From Planctomycetaceae bacterium (GTDB lineage: Bacteria; Planctomycetota; Planctomycetia; Planctomycetales; Planctomycetaceae): a DNA stretch of 10,073 nt. The notes under the pieces are model-generated. The model saw only the letters and a list, made by a program, of their open reading frames with translations. It was not told the origin of the DNA and made no database searches. Below, one piece after another: positions 1 through 6,664 of this stretch (position 1 is its first letter; every line of letters begins with the position of its first letter). Location: the NCBI GenBank assembly GCA_027080405.1, contig JALWSL010000553.1, positions 4,994 to 15,066 of the forward strand, written 5' to 3'. A program made the translations under genes and the position numbers.

Positions 1-90
1 GAGTTTGTCATGCAAGCCGCGAGCCGGGCTATTGGAAAAATCGATAGCCGCACCGGGGCAATAACGACCCGATTCGTTTGGACGAAATAG
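1..90 (+). CDS. possible 3' end of an unidentified gene
   Basis: The frame starting at base 1 is open for 29 codons and ends at a TAG at 88-90. The peptide contains the stretch QAASRAIGKIDSRTG. If real, it is the C-terminal tail of a plus-strand gene that converges on the HEAT-repeat gene, leaving 54 bases between the two stop codons. A T-run at 141-146 lies in that gap, but I find no convincing hairpin in front of it. I do not recognise the peptide. A second plus-strand frame is open to a stop at 61-63 and one minus-strand frame is open throughout, so the choice of frame is uncertain. Confidence 0.25.
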   Translation, partial: EFVMQAASRAIGKIDSRTGAITTRFVWTK

Positions 91-144
91 ACGCCCTGCT
101 ATCTTGCTTGTAAGTAACCTGGGATCCTCGCTCCGCGGCGTTTT

Positions 145-1905
145 TTACTGGATGCAGTCAAGAGCGATCCTGGCGGCATCTTTGACGTTCGGCTCGCCAT
201 GTTCGAGCATGAAGTTCAGCTCGGCAACTGCGACTCGCGAAGCGTTTCCCAACCCCCCGAGTGCGAGAGCGGAGGTGGCCCGCACCTGCGAATCGACATC
301 TCTCAATCCCCCTCTTAACGCTTCCACCGCATAAGGTTGCAATTCCCCCTGAACGGCACCAAGGGCATGTGCGGCAAGCCAGCGGACTTCAACATTACTA
401 TCCCGCATTAGCACCGTTAATCGAGAAACAGCATCAACATTTGTGGGGTCCAATTTGAGCAACGCCTCTGACAGATGCAGGGCGGTCATTCCCTGTGCGC
501 TAAGCAGATGCGTTTCCAAAAGTGGAATAATCTGCTGTTTCTGCTCTTTCATATCCCCCAGATACATGGCCGCGAATTGGCGGGCGTTTTCATCCTGAGA
601 TTCCAGAACAGAAGCCAGAGCCGCAACCGCCTTTTGAGGAGATCGCTTCCATTGATTGAGTGCAGAAGCGGCATGTGCCCTCACAACCTGATCTTCATCA
701 TCCAGAAGCGTTTCGACCAAAGCCACAATCTCGGGATGATCATTTCCATTTTGTACCGCCAAACGCAAACCCTGCAATCGTACTTTGGCCTTGTGATTAT
801 GAATCAGTTCTGAAACCTGCTTATATTCTTCAGTCTGCACAAAGGCATCATCCGATTGAATTCTGATCCGACCGGCTGCCCGCCAATTTTCATCCCCCAG
901 CGCTTTTTCGAGGTTTTGCAGGATTTCTTCAGAAACCTGGATTTTTTTCGGTTGAGAAGATGTCGCGACCTGCTGTTTCTCGACAGGCTGCCTACTTGCT
1001 CCCCCAGTCGTTTTTTCGACAAGTTGCTCCTTTTCCTCTGCTGCCCAAGGGTAGTCAGATTGGATATCCTCGATCGTTGGTTCGACTATTGCAGCATCCG
1101 TCTTGCTGGCAACTTCAGGATCCAGTTCAGAGAGAGCGTCCGCGTCTTCGATAGAAGAATCGGCAAACGAAGCCAAATCGAACGCGATATCGCCGGTATC
1201 CTGTTTCTTTGCCATCAACGCCTGCTGAACGGGCCTGCTCTTTTCATCAGCCACTTCTTCCGTTTCTTCTGCCGCTTCCAGTTCTTCGCTGAAGGGTGTC
1301 TCCTCCGGGGCACGATCGGAAAGAAGAGCGTCAATTTCTTCCGATAGTTTTTCGGTATCCATGAAGGCAGGATCGATATCAGCAAGCTCTGCCCCGCTAT
1401 CTCCGTCTTCGGCTTCCTGCTGAATGAGCATTTTGGCATCTGCCTCTTTTTCTTCGACGACCTGCTCCGCTTCAGACACAAGCTGTTCTGACTTCTCCTT
1501 CTGTTCCAGCAGAGATCGCTGATATTTCTCGAAATCGCTTAACTGTTCTTCGACATCACGATTGGCTGCCTCCGAAACAGTTGCCTCCGATTCGCTTGCT
1601 TCAGGTTCACTTGATTCCGAGGCGGCGATTTCTGTGACAACCTCTCCCGGATCAACGCTCTCCAATTCTTCAGCTGCCTGTTTCAAACTGGCCGTCTTAA
1701 TTTCGAGGTCTTTGAGAGCCGCATCAATTTCGTCCTGAGCCTTTTCAGCATTCTTTTCAGACTCGGCGACTTTTGCATCCTGTCCACTCTTGTGGAAAGA
1801 GGGCCGCCAGTTGACAATGGTGTCCTTGACAGAACGAGCCGTTTGGCAACCAGTGGCAGTAACAAACAGCACTCCACACAACAAGTAACTTGTGAGTTTC
1901 AACAT
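145..1905 (-). CDS. lipoprotein with acidic coiled-coil region and C-terminal HEAT repeats
   Basis: Predicted 586-residue envelope lipoprotein of unknown role. The chosen ATG at 1905 opens a hydrophobic signal segment (residues 4-19) ending at Cys20 in the context TATGC, which fits a lipobox. An AAAGG ribosome site lies 10 bases upstream. An earlier in-frame ATG at 2058 would put 51 poor, Cys-rich residues ahead of the signal and is unlikely. Residues about 45-82 and 117-165 are charged and heptad-like, probably coiled coil. Residues about 85-300 are very rich in Glu, Asp, Ser and Ala and look disordered. Residues about 390-586 form some six helical-hairpin repeats of 30-35 residues with motifs such as VRAHAASAL, VRWLAAHALG and VRATSALALGGLG, typical of HEAT or HEAT_2 repeats. 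These usually act as protein-binding scaffolds. A partner cannot be named from the sequence. The gene ends with TAA at 145-147. Confidence 0.9.
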   Translation of the reverse strand: MLKLTSYLLCGVLFVTATGCQTARSVKDTIVNWRPSFHKSGQDAKVAESEKNAEKAQDEIDAALKDLEIKTASLKQAAEELESVDPGEVVTEIAASESSEPEASESEATVSEAANRDVEEQLSDFEKYQRSLLEQKEKSEQLVSEAEQVVEEKEADAKMLIQQEAEDGDSGAELADIDPAFMDTEKLSEEIDALLSDRAPEETPFSEELEAAEETEEVADEKSRPVQQALMAKKQDTGDIAFDLASFADSSIEDADALSELDPEVASKTDAAIVEPTIEDIQSDYPWAAEEKEQLVEKTTGGASRQPVEKQQVATSSQPKKIQVSEEILQNLEKALGDENWRAAGRIRIQSDDAFVQTEEYKQVSELIHNHKAKVRLQGLRLAVQNGNDHPEIVALVETLLDDEDQVVRAHAASALNQWKRSPQKAVAALASVLESQDENARQFAAMYLGDMKEQKQQIIPLLETHLLSAQGMTALHLSEALLKLDPTNVDAVSRLTVLMRDSNVEVRWLAAHALGAVQGELQPYAVEALRGGLRDVDSQVRATSALALGGLGNASRVAVAELNFMLEHGEPNVKDAARIALDCIQ

Positions 1906-2099
1906 TTGAATGCGACCTTTGTATCTCGCCGAGCATTTCCGAATCAGGTTTGATTTCTTTTCAACGGCAGCTCCCGAATAACAGAAACAAGCCAACTCTG
2001 TTATCGGATCAACAAGATCAGCGCATTCATGAAGACAGGACCATTCGGGACAAGCCACGCTTCTTGCCTATTTTTACATCTGTAATAATGGGCTACCAA

Positions 2100-2285
2100 T
2101 CAGAATTCGTCATCCCGATCGTAACTGTTGGCCATCATCTTCCCTAAAGCTGGAATACCAGGTATGGCACCGAGAGTAGCACCAGATGCAGAAGCAATGA
2201 AGGAGAACCAAAACGTGAAATTGAGGCAAAGTCTCTCAATTCGCCCAGTGAGCAAAGCGGGCGAAAGGGACTGGGACAGATTCAT
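2100..2285 (-). CDS. doubtful small membrane-like protein
   Basis: A 61-residue frame starts at ATG 2285 and ends at 2100. Residues 22-50 are apolar and rich in Gly, Ala and Pro (FTFWFSFIASASGATLGAIP), followed by a charged tail ending DRDDEF, so it could be a single-span membrane peptide. The frame stays open upstream to an ATG at 2417, but that would run across the probable terminator of the neighbouring gene. Upstream of 2285 there is only a weak GGTG ribosome-site candidate. I do not recognise a family. Chance is a real alternative, because a plus-strand frame covers the same bases. Confidence 0.25.
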   Translation of the reverse strand: MNLSQSLSPALLTGRIERLCLNFTFWFSFIASASGATLGAIPGIPALGKMMANSYDRDDEF

Positions 2286-2363
2286 CGATTCACCGACGCC
2301 CACCAATGAATGGTACCAGCTCTCATTGTTTGGAAACGGGTCACACAAAGAGGATCCAAAACC

Positions 2364-2390
2364 GTAAAAGCGTGCTTCAAAAGCATGCTT
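2364..2390 (-). terminator. probable rho-independent terminator of the 263-residue lipoprotein gene
   Basis: Read on the minus strand, AAGCATGCTT, a TTG loop and AAGCACGCTT form a 10-base-pair stem with one A-C mismatch, followed by TTTTA. It begins about 55 bases after the TAG at 2446-2448. The stem is AT-rich and the T-run short, so its strength is uncertain. Confidence 0.5.
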
Positions 2391-2445
2391 CGCATTGCAG
2401 TTGAAGATACAGGGCAATCGGCAATGAACCGGATTTGAACGATTG

Positions 2446-3237
2446 CTACGAATTCTTTGGCCGGGTCATTGAAACGGAAACAGCCTTGGCCCCCTGTGTA
2501 TTGAAAGCGGAAAGCTCGCCTTCGTCGTAAATTTGTTTCATCAAATCCTCAAGTCGTGGTTCACTTGTCCATCGCTTTGACAGTTCCCCCTTGTCGACTG
2601 AAATACTGACAGTCGCTTCGCCGCGCGGCCTTTCCTGCCGATTGAAAAAACCGCGCTGAGAAAGTTCCGAAAGGAGAATATCGAGTTCATCTTTGGGTAA
2701 ATCGAGTTGCCAGATTTCTTCGTCTACCGTTTTCACATCCGCCTTCTTGTTACTGACCTGTTGAGCCAGTTCAGGAGAAGCTCCCGAAATGCGTAGCATC
2801 AGACGAGAAACCCGCTCCCTCATCCCTGTTCTGTTCAGATTGCTGTTATCGGGACTGACCGGAGAATGTCTGGTAACAACAAGCTTGGCCAACCCCTTAT
2901 CTGTGCTGCCATCGGGGTGCGGATAAACAATTTGGATACGGGCTTGTGACCACTCACTTTCTGGGGGACTGGCTGTAACCGCCTGATCAGACACCGCCTG
3001 ATCAGTGTGAGAAAAACGCGATTTCAGGCTATTCGCTACTGTTCCGGATTTAATCCTCGCAAAAAGCCTCCCCAAGTCCTTCGTTTCATAATTCAGAACC
3101 AGCGCGTTGTAGTGCGGTTGCAGCACTTTTGAACAATCTTTTTCCAATCGCGTTACAACCTGAGCAGACTTACAGCCCGGAAGCAGTACGGCTGAAAGCA
3201 GAATAACAGGGATAATTGACCGTATTTGAAACGCCAT
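2446..3237 (-). CDS. lipoprotein of unknown function
   Basis: Predicted 263-residue lipoprotein. The start chosen is ATG 3237, because it gives a textbook lipoprotein signal: a short N-region with Arg6, a hydrophobic core (residues 8-19) and lipobox LLPGC with Cys22. An upstream in-frame ATG at 3321 would bury this signal 28 residues inside and is rejected. No strong ribosome site precedes 3237. The mature protein is soluble-looking and mixed in charge. A segment around residues 96-123 (RIQIVYPHPDG, then LAKLVVTRH) looks like beta strands, and the C-terminal part has helical stretches (DELDILLSELSQRG and RLEDLMKQIYDEGE). I cannot assign a family. The same strand and surface-lipoprotein nature link it to the next gene downstream, but a probable terminator and 540 bases separate them, so a shared operon is unlikely. 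Confidence 0.85.
   Translation of the reverse strand: MAFQIRSIIPVILLSAVLLPGCKSAQVVTRLEKDCSKVLQPHYNALVLNYETKDLGRLFARIKSGTVANSLKSRFSHTDQAVSDQAVTASPPESEWSQARIQIVYPHPDGSTDKGLAKLVVTRHSPVSPDNSNLNRTGMRERVSRLMLRISGASPELAQQVSNKKADVKTVDEEIWQLDLPKDELDILLSELSQRGFFNRQERPRGEATVSISVDKGELSKRWTSEPRLEDLMKQIYDEGELSAFNTQGAKAVSVSMTRPKNS
2978..3005. repeat. 13-base direct repeat, 15-base period, inside a lipoprotein gene
   Basis: The sequence ACCGCCTGATCAG occurs at 2978-2990 and again at 2993-3005. In the minus-strand protein this reads as a tandem five-residue unit, TDQAV then SDQAV (residues 78-87). The repeat keeps the frame, as expected from replication slippage in a surface-exposed linker. Confidence 0.85.
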
Positions 3238-3771
3238 GAGAGCAATTCTTGAAATTACTGTTGCTAAATTCCGCCCGTATGCCTTCGCAGAGAAATGTAC
3301 ACACGTCCCGGCAGGTTTCAACCCATTTTATCTCAGTTGTCTGTTCCCTTCCGCAGAGGGAATTCATTCTTTTTTCACTATCGTCACTGCTTTCAAAATT
3401 TATACGATGATTCGTAAAATTCAGCCTGCCGTAAGCAAGAATACAGAACGAAATGACATAACAGGTAAATTCAGGCTTCTCTTACCCAATTTGACAGGCG
3501 CCGCAGTCATCTTCGCCGGGCAACGCTCACCCAGTCTCGATCAAATGGGACTGGCCTGTATATTCCATACAATTGAGTAGGAAGCTTTTTGAAAAAGTTG
3601 ATAAGAATAAAAAAATTCATTGTATCCGCCTGACGAAACTCGATAGCATTACGTAGGGAGACTGTTTGCAGCTTTTGCTTACGATCAGAAATACCGCAGG
3701 CGTGGGCCGCAGGCTCAGGCGGGGCGGGTTTCCACTTTCTCCGTTTCATACTGGAGTGCGAGGTTAAAGAT
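3238..3771. other. divergent intergenic region
   Basis: This 534-base region separates the minus-strand lipoprotein gene from the plus-strand glycine-rich gene and must hold promoters for both. Visible elements are an A/T-tract segment at about 3584-3617, a short inverted repeat TGTAT-ATTCC-ATACA at about 3557-3571, a GC-rich patch at about 3694-3728 with CCGCAGGC at 3694-3701 and 3707-3714, and the ribosome site GAGG at 3760-3763 for the plus-strand gene. TTGATA at 3598-3603 could be a -35 box, but no good -10 box follows. The minus-strand frame at 3507-3749 lacks a ribosome site and is not called. Confidence 0.5.
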
Positions 3772-4650
3772 ATGATGACACTATACCGTTTCGACTCTTT
3801 TCGATTTTCCTGCGCTGCAACGCTAGTTCTAATACTGGGCGGCGTGGTGTCAACAGTTCACGGGGGAGAAACGAAGGGGCGTCCAATCAAGAAGCTGACG
3901 TATGATCCATCAGCACCTAAAGTTGAATTGTTCGCGGGAATTGAAAATGGCAAAATCGACTACAAAATGATCATGAAGAATTCGAAAGAGGGGACGCTTC
4001 TGATTGAAAACAAGACAGACAAGCCAATTTCCGTTGGAATGCCACCTGCTCTTGTCGGAATTCATGTACTTCCCCAGTTTGGTGCCGGCGGTGCCGGTGG
4101 TCTCGGTGGCGGCGGTCTTGGCGGTGGTGGCCTCGGCGGTGGCGGCGGAGGCGGTCAGCAGGCTGTTGGCGGTGGGAATCAAGGCGGTGGCTTGGGAGGC
4201 GGCGGATTCGGTGGTGGCCAGGGTGGCACAAACGGGTTCTTTTCCATTCCCGCTGAGAAAGTCATCTCCGTTCCTTTGAATACGGTCTGCCTGGAATACG
4301 GAAAGCGAGAACCTACAGGGCGTTCGATCTACAAGTTGATTCGTCCGGAAGAATATTCCGATAACAAGGTTTTGCACGAACTTCTGGCACTGATTGCTTC
4401 TGGCAGAATCAATCGCGATGTTGCCCAAGCTTCTGCGTGGCACATCAGTAGCAAAATGAGCTGGGCCGAATTGGCATCCAAGGTTAACAACAAGTTTGGT
4501 GCAGCCGGGCCAAGACGGCTGTTTTCGAATGCTCACTTGTACGCTGCCCAAAATGTGGTGGCAGCCGCCAAGGCAAAAGCAATGGAAAATGGGGAGACCG
4601 ATTCCAATCGCGGAGAAGTCTCACCTCGCACCAGCCGTGTGAGTAGATAG
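3772..4650 (+). CDS. secreted glycine-rich protein, planctomycete-type hypothetical
   Basis: A 292-residue predicted exported protein. The N-terminus (residues 1-32) has Arg residues, a hydrophobic core (LVLILGGVV) and a likely signal-peptidase site near VHG-GET. ATG 3772 is preceded by GAGG at a spacing of 8; a second ATG directly follows, so the start could be 3775. Residues about 34-103 form a strand-rich domain (IENGKIDYKMIMKNSKEGTL, then LLIENKTDKPISVGMP). Residues about 104-152 are almost pure Gly with Ala, Leu and Gln. The fold appears to resume with FFSIPAEKVISVPLNTVCLE. The C-terminal part carries a helical segment (VLHELLALIASGRINRDVAQ, then AWHISSKMSWAELASK) of a type I recall from planctomycete secreted proteins of unknown function. 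The tail is charged and low complexity. The gene stands alone and ends at a strong terminator. No enzymatic motif is visible. Confidence 0.92.
   Translation: MMTLYRFDSFRFSCAATLVLILGGVVSTVHGGETKGRPIKKLTYDPSAPKVELFAGIENGKIDYKMIMKNSKEGTLLIENKTDKPISVGMPPALVGIHVLPQFGAGGAGGLGGGGLGGGGLGGGGGGGQQAVGGGNQGGGLGGGGFGGGQGGTNGFFSIPAEKVISVPLNTVCLEYGKREPTGRSIYKLIRPEEYSDNKVLHELLALIASGRINRDVAQASAWHISSKMSWAELASKVNNKFGAAGPRRLFSNAHLYAAQNVVAAAKAKAMENGETDSNRGEVSPRTSRVSR
4081..4227 (+). repeat. glycine-rich low-complexity coding tract
   Basis: About 147 bases built mostly of GGT and GGC codons, with recurring units that translate to LGGGG or close variants (GLGGGGLGGGG, then GLGGGGFGGGQGG). It lies inside the secreted protein and keeps the reading frame. 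Imperfect short repeats of this type grow and shrink by slippage, so length may vary between strains. The antisense frames across it arise from the same codon bias. Confidence 0.9.
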
Positions 4651-4691
4651 CCCAATGACCCGTCCTTCGGGGATCAATTCGAAAAACGACC

Positions 4692-4723
4692 AAAGCCTGG
4701 CTTCGTTCCAGCCGGGCTTTTTT
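4692..4723 (+). terminator. strong rho-independent terminator after the glycine-rich gene
   Basis: An 11-base-pair stem pairs 4692-4702 (AAAGCCTGGCT) with 4710-4720 (AGCCGGGCTTT), with one G-U pair, a seven-base loop TCGTTCC and a run of six T at 4718-4723. It starts 41 bases after the TAG of the glycine-rich gene. Confidence 0.9.
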
Positions 4724-4873
4724 ACAGGCAAATTGAAGTTGCAGCTGTTTCTGCAGCGTTGACTTACTGCACCGTCAATAACCTGATTAATTCCAACAAG
4801 CCTGGCGAGAAAAATGGCAGAGTCGTTGGAAAACGGAAATCAGTTGTCGAACCGCTTTTTTCTCAATGTACCT

Positions 4874-5140
4874 TTACATTTTTTTGTTCTGCGATTGCGA
4901 AAGCAGATACCTCAGAAAAGAACAGATCCCCGAGAATTTATAATCGGAATCGACATATTTTTCGATCACATAAAACATGAAATAGTAGAGCCTGGCGGAC
5001 GACCAAATCACCAGCATCAAAAGCAAGACGATTTTCCACGAATGAGACTCAAGAATGATCAGGGCTGAACAGCTCAGTAAAATAACAAGGAACAGGATCG
5101 CTTTGAGATAGATTGAAGCCTTGCTTTTCAGGTCGGTCAT
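4874..5140 (-). CDS. small two-helix membrane protein
   Basis: An 88-residue protein with a short charged N-terminus (MTDLKSK), two hydrophobic helices (about residues 11-31 and 36-58) separated by a short ESHSW turn, and a polar basic tail. The second helix runs into an aromatic-rich stretch (ARLYYFMFYVIEKYVD) and a further amphipathic segment (FSGICSFLRYLL). I recall similar small proteins with the FYVIEKYVD-type motif in planctomycete genomes, but no function is known to me. The ATG at 5140 is preceded by AGAGGG at a spacing of about 5, a good ribosome site. It lies 109 bases downstream of the response regulator on the same strand with no obvious terminator between, so co-transcription is possible. 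The stop is TAA at 4874-4876. Confidence 0.85.
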   Translation of the reverse strand: MTDLKSKASIYLKAILFLVILLSCSALIILESHSWKIVLLLMLVIWSSARLYYFMFYVIEKYVDSDYKFSGICSFLRYLLSQSQNKKM

Positions 5141-5249
5141 CGTTCCCTCTATCGCTTGAACCTGTTATCGAGCCGACTTTCACGGTGAAGCATTCCTGTT
5201 GAATCATCCTGCCTGCCATTTCTGTGCAGCATTTTGGAGAGCCTGCCTT

Positions 5250-5936
5250 CTACTCTGCTTCCGTCTCGTAACCACTTCTGCGGTATTCAAGAATTTTATG
5301 TACCAACTCCGCGACATTTGACGTTCCCATTTTCCCCATCATGTTCCCGCGATGAGCCTCAACCGTTTTGACTTTGATATCCAGTCGTTCTGCAATTTCC
5401 CTGTTGAGCAAGCCATCGGTAACCAGATTCATGACCTCTTTCTCTCTCGGAGAGAGTTTGGAAATGAGGTTTGCCGTCTGAATGATATCCCGGCTCTTGA
5501 TCTGCAATTCCCTGCTGTAATCAAGAGCCTTGAAAACACGATTGACAATCTCCTGCTCGGTAGCAGATTTCAGCAACAGGTGATGAGCCCCGTTCTTCAT
5601 CGCCTCTACCACTTGAGGGACTTCCGCCTCAGCCGTCAAAATGAGGACAGGAAACATGGCATTTCGCTTAATGAGTTGCTCCTGAAGTTCGATCCCATCC
5701 ATCCCGGGCATTCGAATATCAATAATCGCACAACCATCAGCGTGCGGGTCCAGCACTTCCAAAAACTCGGCAGCTGAGGCAAAGGCTTTTATATTCAGGC
5801 CAAATGCCTCCAGCATAAAAGTGAGTGACCTGCGCAAATCATCATCGTCATCGATGATAAATACCGTCTGATCTCGCCTGTCATTCGCGCCATGATCAGG
5901 AGAAGTTGCCTGAGCGTGTTGATTAGTTGTTGACAT
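5250..5936 (-). CDS. FixJ/NarL-type response regulator transcription factor
   Basis: A 228-residue two-component regulator. Residues 1-22 are a polar leader. The receiver domain spans about 24-140, with acidic residues in FIIDDDDD (Asp29 and Asp30 likely bind the metal), phospho-acceptor Asp73 in IIDIRMPGMDG, Thr101 in LILTAEAEVP and Lys123 in HHLLLKS. The Pro that normally follows this Lys is Ser124 here. The DNA-binding domain spans about 159-217 and has the LuxR/GerE-type helix-turn-helix: LSPREKEVMNLVTDGLLNRE, then IAERLDIKVKTVEAHRGNMM. Overall length and order match FixJ. On phosphorylation by a partner kinase it would be expected to bind DNA as a dimer. No histidine kinase gene lies in the window, so the signal is unknown. 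GGTGAG sits 5 bases before ATG 5936 and supports the start. The 88-residue membrane protein gene follows on the same strand and is a possible target or partner. Confidence 0.96.
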   Translation of the reverse strand: MSTTNQHAQATSPDHGANDRRDQTVFIIDDDDDLRRSLTFMLEAFGLNIKAFASAAEFLEVLDPHADGCAIIDIRMPGMDGIELQEQLIKRNAMFPVLILTAEAEVPQVVEAMKNGAHHLLLKSATEQEIVNRVFKALDYSRELQIKSRDIIQTANLISKLSPREKEVMNLVTDGLLNREIAERLDIKVKTVEAHRGNMMGKMGTSNVAELVHKILEYRRSGYETEAE

Positions 5937-6548
5937 GCCAACTCACCGATTTCATACGAAAATTCACAAACATTCAAAAAACAACGAACATAAAGAAGGC
6001 TCACCACCATCTGCCCATTCGTGCACAACCAAAACTTTTTCCTACTCTGCAATCGGGAAAAATCCTGGCGAACAGATTAAAAACATCCCGCTACACAATA
6101 ATCACCTGTCCATTTCCAACCCCATTTTATTACACGATTCCGCCAAGCCTCCTGCACAGGCTTCACCTGCAAGCGCACGAAAAAGAAATCGTGGCTCACT
6201 TCAATAGACGTTTCGAACAACGATCAGGATCTATCTTTATGCCTGTTAACGATCAATTTCGTGAAATCTTACAATATTTTGTGCAAAATTTACGCAAATT
6301 TTTCGATCGACAATCAACATCAATAAAATAAACCGCGATACGATGCCATTCATCCGCCTCTGGAATTAGGGGCAATCTTCCTGCCAATTGATGAAGACAG
6401 CAAAATTAATGTATCAAAACAAAAAATCAGGATGTATTGATCTTGTTTTGTTTAATTTGCAAGGATGGGGCGATATTCAAATTCCTCAAAACTCCCGGTT
6501 GACGGTTACTCTGCTGATGCTCTATCTTCCCAACCACGAGGAGCGATT
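5937..6548. other. long AT-rich intergenic region between regulator and sat
   Basis: The regulator and sat are divergent and 728 bases apart; most of that gap has no gene I can support. Visible are the regulator's ribosome site next to 5936, a short inverted repeat AAGCCT-AGGCTT (arms 6145-6150 and 6158-6163), very AT-rich sequence at about 6260-6335 with GCAAAATTTACGCAAATTTT, and the inverted repeat at 6415-6450 listed separately. A weak promoter candidate for sat is TTGATG (6388-6393) and TATCAA (6412-6417) with an 18-base spacer. The plus-strand frames at 5927-6331 and 6388-6585 have poor protein character and no clear ribosome site. I recognise no known riboswitch. Confidence 0.5.
6415..6450 (+). 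promoter_or_regulatory. inverted repeat upstream of sat, possible operator or leader hairpin
   Basis: CAAAACAA (6415-6422) pairs perfectly with TTGTTTTG (6443-6450). Inside the loop, TCA (6427-6429) can also pair with TGA (6438-6440). T-rich sequence (TTTAATTT) follows directly. It lies about 215 bases before the sat start. It could be a protein-binding site, a weak attenuator, or chance in AT-rich DNA. Confidence 0.3.
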
Positions 6549-6653
6549 ATGTGTCGCTCCGCTCAAAAAGTCCGTTTGTACCTGAATGCCTACAAACAAG
6601 ATGGATCCATCGCATTTTGGCGACTGTCGATTCCTGGTAAGAGAAAAAAGTAA
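6549..6653 (+). CDS. possible small basic protein or leader peptide before sat
   Basis: A 34-codon frame starts at ATG 6549 and ends in TAA at 6651-6653, 11 bases before the sat ATG. GAGGAG lies 5 bases upstream of this ATG, one of the best ribosome sites in the window and stronger than the one before sat. The peptide is basic (about nine Lys and Arg) and ends IPGKRKK; it has no signal or membrane segment and no similarity I recognise. The frame also stays open upstream to ATG 6465, giving 62 residues, but that start has AAGG directly against it and is less likely. The short distance to sat would allow translational coupling. It has no run of Cys or Met codons of the kind expected of a sulfur-amino-acid attenuator. 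Confidence 0.35.
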   Translation: MCRSAQKVRLYLNAYKQDGSIAFWRLSIPGKRKK

Positions 6654-6664
6654 CTGGAAAAATT

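Larger units (their letters stand above)
1906..2445. other. gap between the two minus-strand lipoprotein genes
   Basis: This 540-base stretch separates two minus-strand genes. It holds the ribosome site of the HEAT-repeat gene (AAAGG at 1916-1920, read on the minus strand), a probable terminator for the upstream lipoprotein gene at 2364-2390, and a doubtful short minus-strand frame at 2100-2285. I see no convincing promoter and no RNA gene. The plus-strand frame at 2128-2367 lies opposite the small minus frame and has no ribosome site that I can see. Confidence 0.5.

Noticed and set aside
91..146. T-run with CGC/GCG near 131-146 as a terminator between convergent ends
   Set aside because: Only three base pairs can form close to the T-run, and the longer ACGCC/GGCGT pairing needs a 40-base loop.
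3507..3749. 80-residue minus-strand frame upstream of the glycine-rich gene
   Set aside because: It has no ribosome site, no recognisable motif, and sits where the plus-strand promoter should be.
3910..4551. 213-residue minus-strand frame opposite the glycine-rich gene
   Set aside because: It exists because GGN codons read as Ala, Thr and Pro codons on the other strand. The plus-strand gene has a signal peptide, ribosome site and terminator.
4741..4764. Repeated TGCAGC and a TTGACT box after the glycine-rich gene terminator
   Set aside because: No matching -10 box and no plus-strand gene downstream; the repeats are too short to be meaningful.
6145..6163. AAGCCT-AGGCTT hairpin in the regulator-sat gap
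   Set aside because: Only six base pairs with no T-run on either strand. It is not adequate for a terminator and is likely chance.
5927..6331. 134-residue plus-strand frame overlapping the regulator start
   Set aside because: It overlaps the start of a well-supported minus-strand gene, has no clear ribosome site, and its composition (many His, Thr, Pro, Lys) looks like translated AT-rich noncoding DNA.
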